Shown piece by piece: positions 18,630-27,900 of a stretch of 64,000 bases of DNA; within the stretch, counting starts at the first letter, position 1, and each line of letters begins with the position of its first letter. This DNA comes from Pseudomonadota bacterium (lineage in GTDB: Bacteria > Pseudomonadota > Gammaproteobacteria > Xanthomonadales > Wenzhouxiangellaceae), in assembly GCA_013285445.1 (NCBI GenBank), contig CP053448.1, positions 3,207,530 through 3,271,529 of the forward strand, read 5' to 3'. Made by a program: the position numbers and the translations under genes. The notes under the pieces are model-generated. The model had not been told where the DNA came from. It ran no database searches and worked only from the letters and a program-made list of their open reading frames with translations.

Positions 18630-19216
18630 CGCGACGGATTGCGAACACCCATCGCCCCGGTGGCGGCAGGTCGGGGTCGCATCCCCGACGGATTTCGAAC
18701 ACCCATCGCCCCGGTGGCGGTAGGTCGGGGTCGCATCCCCGACGGATTTCGAACACCCATCGCCCCGGTAGCGGCAGGTCGGGGTCGCATCCCCGACGGA
18801 TTTCGAACACCCATCGCCCCGGTAGCGGCAGGTCGCGGTCGCATCCCCGACGGATTTCGAACACCCATCGCCCCGGTAGCGGTAGGTCGGGGTCGCATCC
18901 CCGACGGACGAGACATCCGAGGCCCCCATACCCCCGGTAGCGGCAGGTCGGGGGCGCACCCCCGGCGGATTTCGAACACCCATACCCCCGGTAGCGGTAG
19001 GTCGGGGTCGCATCCCCGACGGATTTCGAACACCCATCGCCCCGGTAGCGGTAGGTCGGGGTCGCATCCCCGACGGACGAGACATCCGAGGCCCCCATAC
19101 CCCCGGTAGCGGCAGGTCGGGGTCGCACCCCCGGCGGATTTCGAACACCCATCGCCCCGGTAGCGGTAGGTCGGGGTCGCATCCCCGACGGACGAGACAT
19201 CCGAGGCCCCCGGCCT
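18630..19216 (+). repeat. Tandem array of ten GTAG/REP-like hairpins, 54/61-bp period
   Basis: Hairpin starts (A of AGGTCG) fall at 18668, 18722, 18776, 18830, 18884, 18945, 18999, 19053, 19114 and 19168; spacing is 54 bp except two 61-bp steps after units whose linker reads GACGAGACATCCGAGG. A partial unit precedes the array. Each unit carries AGGTCGGGG-TCGCAT-CCCCGAC followed by a linker such as GGATTTCGAACACCCATCG. The 18830 unit has GTCGCGG on the left arm only, intermediate between the two stem types of the window. The array fills the 880-bp rdgB-hemW gap; open frames here are artefacts of a repeat length divisible by three. Confidence 0.9.
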
Positions 19217-19330
19217 TCCCATGCGCGCAATCACCGATTTGAGCACGCATGGCCCTCCGGTGGGGTAGCATGCCCCTCGTCCGCGGGGATGCGACCCCGG
19301 ATAACGGCGCCATCAGCCAGGGATTTACCC

Positions 19331-20527
19331 ATGCTTTCAGTACCCCCATTGTCGCTCTACGTTCACCTGCCCTGGTGCGTAGCCAAGTGCCCGTACTGCG
19401 ATTTCAATTCGCATGCGCTGGCCGGGGAGCTGCCCGAGGAGCGCTATGTCGACGCGCTGCTGGCCGACCTGGAGACCGACCTGCCGCGAGTGTGGGGACG
19501 GCCGGTGGTCAGCGTCTTCTTGGGCGGCGGCACTCCCAGCCTGTTTTCGGCCGGGGCCATCGACCGGTTGCTGGCCGGCGTGCGCGCCCGCGTTCAGATC
19601 GCGCCCGGCGCGGAAATCACCATGGAGGCCAATCCGGGCACAGTCGAGCACGACCGTTTCGAGGCCTACCGCGAAGCCGGTATCAACCGCATCAGCCTCG
19701 GCATCCAGAGCTTCGATGACGCGCAGCTGAAGGAGCTGGGCCGGATTCATTCGGCCGACGAGGCCGCGGGCGCCATCGAAGCAGTGACGGCGGCCGGCTT
19801 CGAGCGCTTCAATCTTGACCTGATGTGGGCCCTGCCCGATCAGACGATCGACGGGGCCGTGGCCGACATCGAGCGCGCGCTGGCCTTCGGGCCGCGCCAT
19901 CTGTCGCACTACCAGCTCACGCTCGAACCCAACACCGTGTTTGCCAAACACCCGCCGTCGCTGCCGCCCGAAGACGCGGTGATCGACATGCAGGAAGCCT
20001 GCGCCGGGCGCCTGTCGGCCGCTGGCCTTCATGCCTACGAGATTTCGGCCTGGGCCAAGCCGGACCAGGAAAGCGTCCACAATCTCAATTACTGGCGCTT
20101 TGGCGACTACCTGGGCATCGGCGCCGGTGCCCACAGCAAGATTACGCTGCCGGCCGAGGCGTGCATAATCCGCACCCGCCGAAAATCGCACCCGCGACCC
20201 TATCTGAAGGCGATCGACGACCGCAGCTTCATTGCCGAGGAAAAAACCGTCGGTCGCGACGAACTGGCTTTCGAGTATTTCCTTAACCGTCTGCGCCTGG
20301 ACGAGCCCGTCGCGCTGGCCGAGTTCGAGGATCGGACCGGGCTGGCAGCCGGCACCGTTGGCGATGTCTTGACACAAGCCATCGAGTTGGGGCTGCTCGA
20401 GATCTCGAGCGCCGAAGGTCGGGGATGCGACCCCGACCGACCGATCGGGCGCTCGACCATTCTCCGGCGCAGCGAGCTGGGGCATCGCTATCTCAACGAT
20501 CTGCAGGCGCTGTTCCTGCCGGACTGA
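19331..20527 (+). CDS. hemW: HemW-type radical SAM heme chaperone
   Basis: 398 residues (formerly annotated as oxygen-independent coproporphyrinogen oxidase-like). The radical SAM cluster CVAKCPYC has Cys at 16, 20 and 23. FLGGGTPSLFS, EANPGTVEHDRF, GINRISLGIQSF and the HemN-type C-terminal domain follow. HemW lacks the additional Cys of true HemN and binds and inserts heme. Residues about 363-370 (EGRGCDPDR) are encoded by an in-frame REP palindrome between the last elements of the C-terminal domain. The ATG at 19331 fits the conserved start; it lies just beyond the REP array. Confidence 0.93.
   Translation: MLSVPPLSLYVHLPWCVAKCPYCDFNSHALAGELPEERYVDALLADLETDLPRVWGRPVVSVFLGGGTPSLFSAGAIDRLLAGVRARVQIAPGAEITMEANPGTVEHDRFEAYREAGINRISLGIQSFDDAQLKELGRIHSADEAAGAIEAVTAAGFERFNLDLMWALPDQTIDGAVADIERALAFGPRHLSHYQLTLEPNTVFAKHPPSLPPEDAVIDMQEACAGRLSAAGLHAYEISAWAKPDQESVHNLNYWRFGDYLGIGAGAHSKITLPAEACIIRTRRKSHPRPYLKAIDDRSFIAEEKTVGRDELAFEYFLNRLRLDEPVALAEFEDRTGLAAGTVGDVLTQAIELGLLEISSAEGRGCDPDRPIGRSTILRRSELGHRYLNDLQALFLPD
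20417..20438 (-). repeat. REP-like palindrome embedded in hemW
   Basis: GGTCGGGGATGCGACCCCGACC: perfect eight-base arms with a six-base loop, identical in sequence to the array hairpins read on the minus strand. It lies in frame within the hemW coding sequence and adds a polar loop rich in Gly, Asp and Arg near the C-terminus. Confidence 0.9.
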
Positions 20528-20656
20528 GCAAGCTCGACAGGATTCGCTGATGGCATTGTTGACCCGGCAATCATGTCGATCGGATTCAGGGCATCAGGAA
20601 TGGCTCAAATCCAGGCGTCGTGCACCGGAAGCAGCGGGATCGAGCCCCGGGTTGCC

Positions 20657-20926
20657 TAGTGTACCCCGTCACTCATCTTGTAACTTATAGAGCACCGTAC
20701 AAGCCCGAGCGCAAGGCGGCGCTCGCCGGGAAGGGTGGTGCCCTTTGCAAGAGCGTCAACGCCGCGATCGGGCTTTTACGGCGCTCCCGGTCGGGCGAGC
20801 GCCTCAGGGGCCATCTGCGGCGTTGCGATTGCTTGACGTAGCCCCACTACGCCGGCGCAATCGCGCCTTGCATCTGGCCCCTGAGGCACTCGCTATAAGT
20901 CACAAGATGAGTGACGGGGTACACTA
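20657..20926 (+). mobile_element. MITE copy 1 (270 bp, structured, IS630-type ends)
   Basis: Ends are near-perfect 30-bp inverted repeats (TAGTGTACCCCGTCACTCAT... and its mirror), flanked as C-TA...TA-G, so the site CTAG appears to have been split with TA duplicated, as known for IS630. Inside are two long imperfect hairpins: one bounded by GTACAAGCCCGA/TCGGGCTTTTAC, the other by GCCTCAGGGGCCA/TGGCCCCTGAGGC. It has no transposase and only spurious frames. A near-identical copy in the opposite orientation lies at 34883-35153. It occupies the hemW-MFS gap (20528-21098); nothing else was recognised there. Confidence 0.9.
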
Positions 20927-21098
20927 GAACCAACGCCATTTCAGGGCGATGGGGCCAATTGGAAACCTGGATATCGCTCAAGCAGCCTGCGGCTCATCGC
21001 CGCAGGCGGCCGACCCGTCGGAACCGTTGCGCCTCGGGGCCTGTCGGATGTCGGTTACTCTGAGATAATCGATCATCAGACTTCGGGAAATCCCAGCC

Positions 21099-22367
21099 AT
21101 GCGCGGCATTGTCTCCATCGCCACCCTGCTGTTCGGTATCGGCGTTCTGCTGGCCGGCAACGGCCTGGTCGGCACCCTACTGGGCGTGCGTGGCGGCATG
21201 GAGGGCTTTTCCAGCGCCGTGCTGGGGCTGATCATGGCCGGCTATTTCTGCGGCTTTGTTGCCGGCACCTTCATCGTGCCCCGGCTGATCCGCGGCTGCG
21301 GCCATGTGCGCACCTTTGCCGCCCTGGCCTCGATCTGCTCGGTCACTGTACTGCTGCACGGCCTGTTTCCCAACCCGATCATCTGGCTGGTGGCGCGAGC
21401 AGCCGCCGGTATCTGCATCGTTGGCATCTACATCGTCATCGAAAGCTGGCTCAACGAACAGACCAGCAACGAACAGCGCGGCCATATTTTCTCGGTCTAC
21501 ATGACAACCACGCTGATCGGCCTCGGTATCGGCCAGATGCTGCTGCTGGCCGGCGACATCTCCACGTTGGAGCTGTTCGCCCTGGGTTCGGTGCTGATGT
21601 CGATCGGCCTGGTGCCGGTGGCGCTGACGCGGGTCAAGGAACCGCCTATCGTCGAAGCCCACCGCCTGGGTCTGGGCAGCCTTTACAAAACCTCTCCCCT
21701 GGGCGTAGTCGGCGCCCTGTTCGCCGGCGTCGGCACCGGTGCGTTTTGGGGCCTGGCGCCGGTGATGGCGGCCGGTATCGGCCTTGATGCAAGAGGCATT
21801 TCCGGCTTCATGAGCCTGAGCATTCTCGGCGGGGTGGTGATGATGTGGCCGATCGGGCGCATATCCGATCGTTTCGACCGGCGCAAGGTGCTGTCCTGGG
21901 TCTGTCTGGTCACCGGCCTGGCCGCGCTGTGCGCACTGTGGCTGATCGAGCTGGACCTGCGTCTGATCATGCTCGGGGGCCTGCTCTACGGCGCATTCGG
22001 TTTCAGCATGTACGCCCTATCGGCGGCGCATACCAATGATCATGTTGACAATGAACACATGCTCGAGGCCGCCTCCAGCCTGCAGCTGCTCTACGGTATC
22101 GGTGCCATCATCGGCCCGCTGTCTGCGGGCTTGCTGATGCAGCATACCGGGCCGGCTGCGCTGCTGCCGTTTATGGGCGTCTCGGCCCTGATCCCGGCCG
22201 GTTTTGCACTGTGGCGCATGCGCGTCAGCCCGCCGGTACCGCTCGAACAACAGGGTGACTGGGTGCCGCAGTTCGCCACGTCGCCGGCGGCCCTGGAGAT
22301 GTACCCCGAGCTCGAGGAAGAAGACGACCCACCGGCCGGGCACACTGAGGAGGAGGCCCGGACGTAG
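21099..22367 (+). CDS. MFS transporter (YcaD-like)
   Basis: 422 residues with about 12 transmembrane helices. Two six-helix halves are recognisable: AGYFCGFVAGTFIVPRLIR early on, then PIGRISDRFDRRKVL, the loop-8/9 counterpart of the MFS DRxxRR motif. IESWLNEQTSNEQRG matches the conserved helix-4/5 region of YcaD-type carriers. The last 40 residues are acidic and cytoplasmic. The substrate is unknown. The stop codon is followed at once by the 160-bp REP array, which probably ends transcription from this side and from the converging kinase gene. Confidence 0.9.
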   Translation: MRGIVSIATLLFGIGVLLAGNGLVGTLLGVRGGMEGFSSAVLGLIMAGYFCGFVAGTFIVPRLIRGCGHVRTFAALASICSVTVLLHGLFPNPIIWLVARAAAGICIVGIYIVIESWLNEQTSNEQRGHIFSVYMTTTLIGLGIGQMLLLAGDISTLELFALGSVLMSIGLVPVALTRVKEPPIVEAHRLGLGSLYKTSPLGVVGALFAGVGTGAFWGLAPVMAAGIGLDARGISGFMSLSILGGVVMMWPIGRISDRFDRRKVLSWVCLVTGLAALCALWLIELDLRLIMLGGLLYGAFGFSMYALSAAHTNDHVDNEHMLEAASSLQLLYGIGAIIGPLSAGLLMQHTGPAALLPFMGVSALIPAGFALWRMRVSPPVPLEQQGDWVPQFATSPAALEMYPELEEEDDPPAGHTEEEART

Positions 22368-22370
22368 CCT

Positions 22371-23254
22371 CGTTTGTCGGGGACGCGGCCCCGGCCTACG
22401 GGATTGCGGGCACGGAATGGGTCGGTCGCGGTCGCATCCGCGACAATTCCGGCCCGGGCAATATCGTAGGTCGCGGTCGCATCCGCGACGATCAGCACGC
22501 GTGAACAACCGATGGCGATTGGGAATGCCTCGTTTGTCGGGGACGCGGCCCCGACCTACGGGATTGCGGGCACGGAATGGGTCGGTCGCGGTCGCATCTG
22601 CGACAATTCCGGCCCGGGCAATATCGTAGGTCGCGGTCGCATCCGCGACGATCAGCACGCGTGAACAACCGATGGCGGTTGGGGATGCCTCGTCCGTCGG
22701 GGACGCGGCCCCGACCTGCGGGATTGCGGGCACGGAATGGGTCGGTCGCGGTCGCATCCGCGACAATTCCGGCCCGGGCAATATCGTAGGTCGCGGTCGC
22801 ATCCGCGACGATCAGCACGCGTGAACAACCGATGGCGATTGGGGATGCCTCGTTTGTCGGGGACGCGGCCCCGACCTGCGGGATTGCGGGCACGGAATGG
22901 GTCGGTCGCGGTCGCATCTGCGACAATTCCGGCCCGGGCAATATCGTAGGTCGCGGTCGCATCCGCGACGATCAGCACGCGTGAACAACCGATGGCGGTT
23001 GGGGATGCCTCGTCCGTCGGGGACGCGGCCCCGACCTACGGGATTGCGGGCACGAAGTGGGTCGGTCGCGGTCGCATCCGCGACAATTCCGGCCCGGGCA
23101 ATATCGTAGGTCGCGGTCGCATCCGCGACGATCAGCACGCGTGAGCAACCGATGGCGATTGGGGATGCCTCGTCCGTCGGGGACGCGGCCCCGACCTACG
23201 GGATTGCGGGCACGAAGTGGGTAGCTCGTTTGTCGGGGACGCGGCCCCGACCTA
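22371..23254. repeat. 160-bp tandem BIME-like array, five full units
   Basis: CGTttGTCGGGGACGCGG recurs at 22371, 22531, 22691, 22851, 23011 and 23171: an exact 160-bp period, the sixth unit being cut at about 23220, then one more hairpin at 23226-23254. Each unit has one inverted hairpin with GTCGGGG arms and two direct hairpins with GTCGCGG-TCGCAT-CCGCGAC arms, plus the linker CAGCACGCGTGAACAACCGA. Alternating markers (CATCTG/CATCCG; GGCGGTT/GGCGATT) show units 2+3 resemble 4+5, evidence of dimer duplication. The terminal hairpin supplies the TAG stop of the kinase gene. Confidence 0.92.
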
Positions 23255-24295
23255 CGCGGGCAGGATCATCTCCACGTAGAAGCGGCCGTCCTCCCGACGG
23301 GTTTTCAGGCGCGCGCCCTCCTCGTAGGCAAGCGCCAGTCGCTGGCGAATGTTGTCGAGCGCCATGCGGTTGCTCTCTGGCGGCCGGGCCGAAGTTTCGG
23401 CCAGGGGGTTGGTGACGACGAAACGTATCCGCCCCCAGCCAATCATGTCGCAATGCACCTGAACACAGCCGCCGTCGGGCCGTCGCGAAATACCATGCAC
23501 AATGGCGTTTTCCACCAGCGGCTGCAGCAGCAGAGCCGGCAGCTGGCGCTCGAGCGGCAGACGGTCGTCAACCGACCAGTCCACTTCAAGTCGCTCGCCC
23601 AGCCGCAGCGATTCCAGCCGCAGATAGCCACGCACGAGTTCCAGCTCTTCGCCCAGCGCGTGCATGGCGCCCGGCTTGAGGCCGATCCGGATCAGGTCAG
23701 ACAGATCCAGGGTGGCCTGCTCGGCCTGGTCGGGCTTGTCGTGGACCAGGCTGGCAATGGTGTTGAGCGAATTGAACAGGAAATGCGGGCGGATGCTGGC
23801 CTGGAGCGCATCCAGACGGGCGCGTGATTCGGCCGCGACCTGGCGCCGCCATTGCTGCTGCAGCACCAGGTAACGCACCAGCAGCAGCGAGGCCAGCAGG
23901 CTGATGAGCATGTTGCGAATCACGAACCACAGCGGGTCGGCACGTCCCTCCTCCGGCAACAGCATGACGACCAGCAGACTGGCTGCCAGGGTGACCAGCG
24001 GAACGGTCAGAAAAACCGCCGCATCGACTAAAGACGCCCGCCACCGCTGCAGCCGTCGCCGGAGCCCGCACACCAGCGCAGCCGACACCAGCACGACCCA
24101 TTCGACAAACAGCACCGAAAGCCCGAACGCCAGCCACAGCTCATCGGCCGCCGACGAGCCGGCAAGGGCATGGATCAGGGCAACAATCAGGCCAACCAGC
24201 ACCAGCAGCAAAAGGCTGCCCGGCGCGCACAGATCAGGCAGCACCCCATGGGCCGGGCCGTTGTCCGGCCCCGAACGTCTGGAACGATTCTTCAA
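23252..24295 (-). CDS. LytS/AlgZ(FimS)-type sensor histidine kinase
   Basis: 347 residues. About four transmembrane helices (28-45, 53-77, 93-113, 125-143) lead to a His_kinase domain with the phospho-acceptor His171 in SIRPHFLFNSLNTIASL, and an HATPase N-box LLQPLVENAIVHG. This is the LytS/YehU/AlgZ architecture. In Pseudomonas, AlgZ/FimS with AlgR controls the fimU-pilVWXY1Y2E operon; here the gene follows the equivalent operon 178 bp after pilE on the same strand. No LytTR response regulator is adjacent. The start is uncertain: TTG at 24295 or GTG at 24244. Its TAG stop belongs to a REP hairpin. Confidence 0.88.
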   Translation of the reverse strand: MKNRSRRSGPDNGPAHGVLPDLCAPGSLLLLVLVGLIVALIHALAGSSAADELWLAFGLSVLFVEWVVLVSAALVCGLRRRLQRWRASLVDAAVFLTVPLVTLAASLLVVMLLPEEGRADPLWFVIRNMLISLLASLLLVRYLVLQQQWRRQVAAESRARLDALQASIRPHFLFNSLNTIASLVHDKPDQAEQATLDLSDLIRIGLKPGAMHALGEELELVRGYLRLESLRLGERLEVDWSVDDRLPLERQLPALLLQPLVENAIVHGISRRPDGGCVQVHCDMIGWGRIRFVVTNPLAETSARPPESNRMALDNIRQRLALAYEEGARLKTRREDGRFYVEMILPA

Positions 24296-24473
24296 GCGCG
24301 ACCACTCTGTGGCGATCAGATCCCTGCCGCTACCTTAGCAAAGCGCGCCCGGACGGGCTACAGGCGATCCATTGACCCGGCAGTAATACAGGTTGCGCTT
24401 ACAGCGGCGTTTCGCCGGCTTGCTGCCGAAATGCCCAGCGCGGCTTGCGATCTACCGTGCGGCCGGGTCAGTA

Positions 24474-24908
24474 TTACCAGCAATCATCGACCGAACCCGA
24501 ACCGCTGACGCCGCGAGCGCCGGTATGGGTCAGCGTGAAGTTGGCGCACTTGGTATCACGCGAAGCCTGGACACCTTGAGGAACAGCCACCAAGGTATAA
24601 GTCGTGGCTGCGACCGCTTGCTCGTCCTCCGGGAGTTGGTACCACTCATTTTCCGATGTCTGTGGAAAGGCGACGGGACACTCACCGGCATTGTAGGCGC
24701 TGAAGCGCGTATAGCATCGCTCCAGCGCCTGGGCCGCGTTCATCAGCAATGCCTTGGCCTCGGCACGGTTGCTGCGAGTCACGAACTCGTTGTAGCTCGG
24801 AATGGCAATTGCCATGACAATGGCCAGTATCGCCACCGCAATCATCAGCTCGATCAGCGTAAAGCCGTGCCCGAGTCGCGCAATGCCGCGTGATGTGTAC
24901 GTTCTCAT
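24474..24908 (-). CDS. pilE: Type IV minor pilin PilE
   Basis: 144-residue prepilin. The class III leader is cleaved in GHG^FTLIELMI (Gly15/Phe16), with Glu at mature position 5, then a hydrophobic helix AVAILAIVMAIAIPSYNEF. Cysteines at CYTRF, GECP, TKCA and DDCW could form two disulfides in the globular head. It is the last gene of the minor pilin operon; its ATG overlaps the pilY1 stop (ATGA). In Pseudomonas PilE joins the tip-initiating minor pilin complex. Confidence 0.95.
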   Translation of the reverse strand: MRTYTSRGIARLGHGFTLIELMIAVAILAIVMAIAIPSYNEFVTRSNRAEAKALLMNAAQALERCYTRFSAYNAGECPVAFPQTSENEWYQLPEDEQAVAATTYTLVAVPQGVQASRDTKCANFTLTHTGARGVSGSGSVDDCW

Positions 24909-27900
24909 CGCGCCTGTCTCCAGACCTGACGGCCGTCACAAATGTTGCCCACAGTCTGGAACTGGCTGGTTGCCGGATTGATGAAACCGAACGATGAACA
25001 CCAGGCTGAACGGTCACCGGTCGCCACCTCCGGCGGTTCGGGCGGCGTTTCGCCATCATCCCCACCGTCACCGTCGTCGGGATCAGGCAATCCGGGACCA
25101 CTGTCGGTTCCGCCATCCCCTTGGTCGCCGCCGTGGTCGGGCGGCACGATAACAACGGGCGGGCTGATTGGTGCACCGCTACCAATCGTCATACCCGCAC
25201 AGGCCGGACAGGCCGCCAGGCTCAGATCGCCCTCACCGCTGGCGGCATCGAGCACGTAGAAGCGCTGATCGCCGCCCTGCGAGCACTCGGTGAAATCGGG
25301 CTCGAAGGTCGCGAAGATCAGCGTACCAAAACCAACCGAGGGACGGGACAGCACCCGTTCTCCGCCATTGCCGCCAACGCTCAAAGTGAGCTGCCAGCCG
25401 CGATTGCCGTCGCTATCGCGCGAGACTGACCGGAAGCTGTCATTTTCGTTTTCCTGCACCAGACTGCGCTGGCCAAGATCGTTGAGGCTGACCTGCTCAT
25501 TGACGTCGCGGACCATGTAGAAGCTCTCGACGGTCTGGTCTTCCCGGTCGCTGTTTTCAATCAGCTTGCCGGTTCCAAAGAACACGTTGACACCACCCTG
25601 CACACTGGTCGCCAGTGTCGGCGTGCTGGTGATCGCGCGTCCATCTTCGGTCCGGAACAGCCAGTGCCCGTTGCCGCTGCCGATTTCCGGTACCGAGGGC
25701 GCGCCATTCTCGTCGAAATCAAAGCGCCAGATGCGCCCCGACAAGTCGCCGGCATAGGCACGCCAGACGTGATTGCGCTGGCTGACCTCCATCAGCAACG
25801 CCGGCGAGGCCAGTCCGTTCACCGCAGGAAGCTGATTGTTGGGAATACTCGGCTCGGCCTTGTGCAGACGCTGCCCGCTTGCCAGATCGATGACGAACAA
25901 GGCAGGATGATTGCTGGCCCCGTTGTAGCCGTTGCCGAAGATCGCCACCCAGGTGCCGTCGGCCAGCCTGGTGATCGAGGGCGATCCGTAGACATGCCCC
26001 AGGTCAGGGTCACCCCGGTCATCGGTCGGGTCAATCGTGAACTCCCAGAGCACGTCATCGGCACCGAAATTGGCCGGGTCGGTGACATCCAGCGCAAACA
26101 CGGATCGACCGCCGGCACCAAGGGCACCGACCAGCACGCTCTTCCACTGGCCGCCGATCCGCGCGTCGGCAACGGTGATCTGGCCATCGACATAGAAACG
26201 GCTGGTGAACTCGGGGCGCGCCATGTCAGGCAGTTTCTCAAGCACTGCGCGCGGCACGTAGGCAAATCGTTCCTGGCCCGTTTCGGCATCGAAAGCATGC
26301 AACATGCCGGCATTGGCCCCGACATAGAGCGTATCGGGGCGATTGACCTTGACGTTTTCCAGGTAATGGCCATAGCTGCCCGAGCCTTCCACACCGCCGC
26401 CTTGATCGGCCGGCAGTCGCGCCCAGCCCTCATTGCGCTGTGTGGCGAGGTTGAGCTGCGAGTTGACAATCGCGCCAACCAGGCTTTCCCGTGTGCGCAA
26501 CGGTCCGCCGTTTGCTTCTTCAAGCTCTCTGCTGCCCCGGACATATTCGACCAGCAGGACTGCACGATCGGCGCCGTCGGCGGCTGCCGGAAAGATGATA
26601 TCGCCGAAGTAGTCCGCGTTGTCAGCCGAGAACTCCAGCGCATCGGCATTGGCCACGTCCCAGGTCCAGATGTTTCGCGCATCGGGCTCGGGCAGCTGTT
26701 CCGAGGCTTGCCACTCGACGTCGAGCGACTCGGGATCCATCGCCTTGATCTCGCCACCCCAGTGCTCCGTTTCAAAACTGGCCTGGTACAGCAAGCTGTT
26801 GGTTTGCAGTCGCGTGGAGTTGGTCTGCAGCGTCGTCACCGCATTCAGATCCAGAATCTGCTGAAACGCGCGCTCGAGCTGCTCCTTGAGCGTGGCCGCA
26901 TTGGTGACCAGGAAGTAGTTTTCCGGCGTTTCACCGGGATCGAGATCCTCGTTGCTGCTGTTGCCGTACTTGGCGGCATACCACAGCGGGTCACGCAGCA
27001 CGGTGGCTGCCTCGCTGCCGGCCGGGTAGAACGTTCTTGTAACCGGTTCATTCATGTTTTCAGGCGGCATGCCGGGCGCCGTCGTGCAGTCTGCCTGATA
27101 CTGTGGCGGTACAGGCTGCATCGCGCATGCACCCGGGGGAATGGCCGGCGGTGTATTCAGGTAGTAGACCATGTTGTCGCCGGCGTTCGGATCACCGCGC
27201 ACTTCCAGGTACAGGCCATCGGCGGCGGCCCGTACGGTCTGGTCCGGCAGAAGCGGGTGCTTGAAATCGGACTCCACGCCGGATATGACATAGCCCACGT
27301 TCATCTTGATGCAACCCGCATAGTACTCGGGAGTCAGCGACACATCGAGTGAGCCGTCCTCCTGAACGGCAATCTGGTAGTTCACGATACCGTCCATGTC
27401 GTGATCGGCTGCCTGCTCGACGTCTTCGAAGTTGATCCGGAAACTGGCAAACGGTCGGCCACCGTTGACCGAGCCGTCCATGTTCTGGGGGTGGGTATTG
27501 GCCCACTCCTCGATGAAGAAGTCCACGATCTGGGCCATCGGCTGAAAACGATCGCGATTGGGGTTGGTGCCGATACAGCCGTTGACCGACTTGCCGAACG
27601 GCACCATGGTAATGACCTGATCGCCGATCGGCATCTCGATCTTCGGCAGTTGCGAAGCCAGGGCAACTGAGAATGTCTCGATCAGCTGCTCGCTTTCCAG
27701 GTCCTCGCGCAGATCGTCCTTGATCCCGAACCGGGCGACGCTGGCGCTGTAGTAGGTCCCTTCCTTGGTCGGCTCGGCCGGCGAGAGCCCCCTGATATTG
27801 CCCAGGCTGGAAACCGTCTTGACCGTAGGCGCGCCATCGGCATGGGCACCGGACTGCCCGATGAAATGGGCACTGCTGCCGCCATGTTCGAGGTTCCAGA

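Noticed and set aside
18504..19349. Long open frames on both strands through the 54-bp array, with an 18-residue peptide repeat
   Set aside because: The repeat length is a multiple of three, so every frame stays open; there is no ribosome site, and the sequence is explained by hairpin DNA repeats.
18630..23254. Possible CRISPR arrays
   Set aside because: Linkers are repeated as faithfully as the hairpins, so there are no unique spacers, and no cas genes are nearby.
25664..27352. Plus-strand open frame of 562 codons opposite pilY1
   Set aside because: Shadow of pilY1; composition is His/Arg/Gln-rich without domain character.
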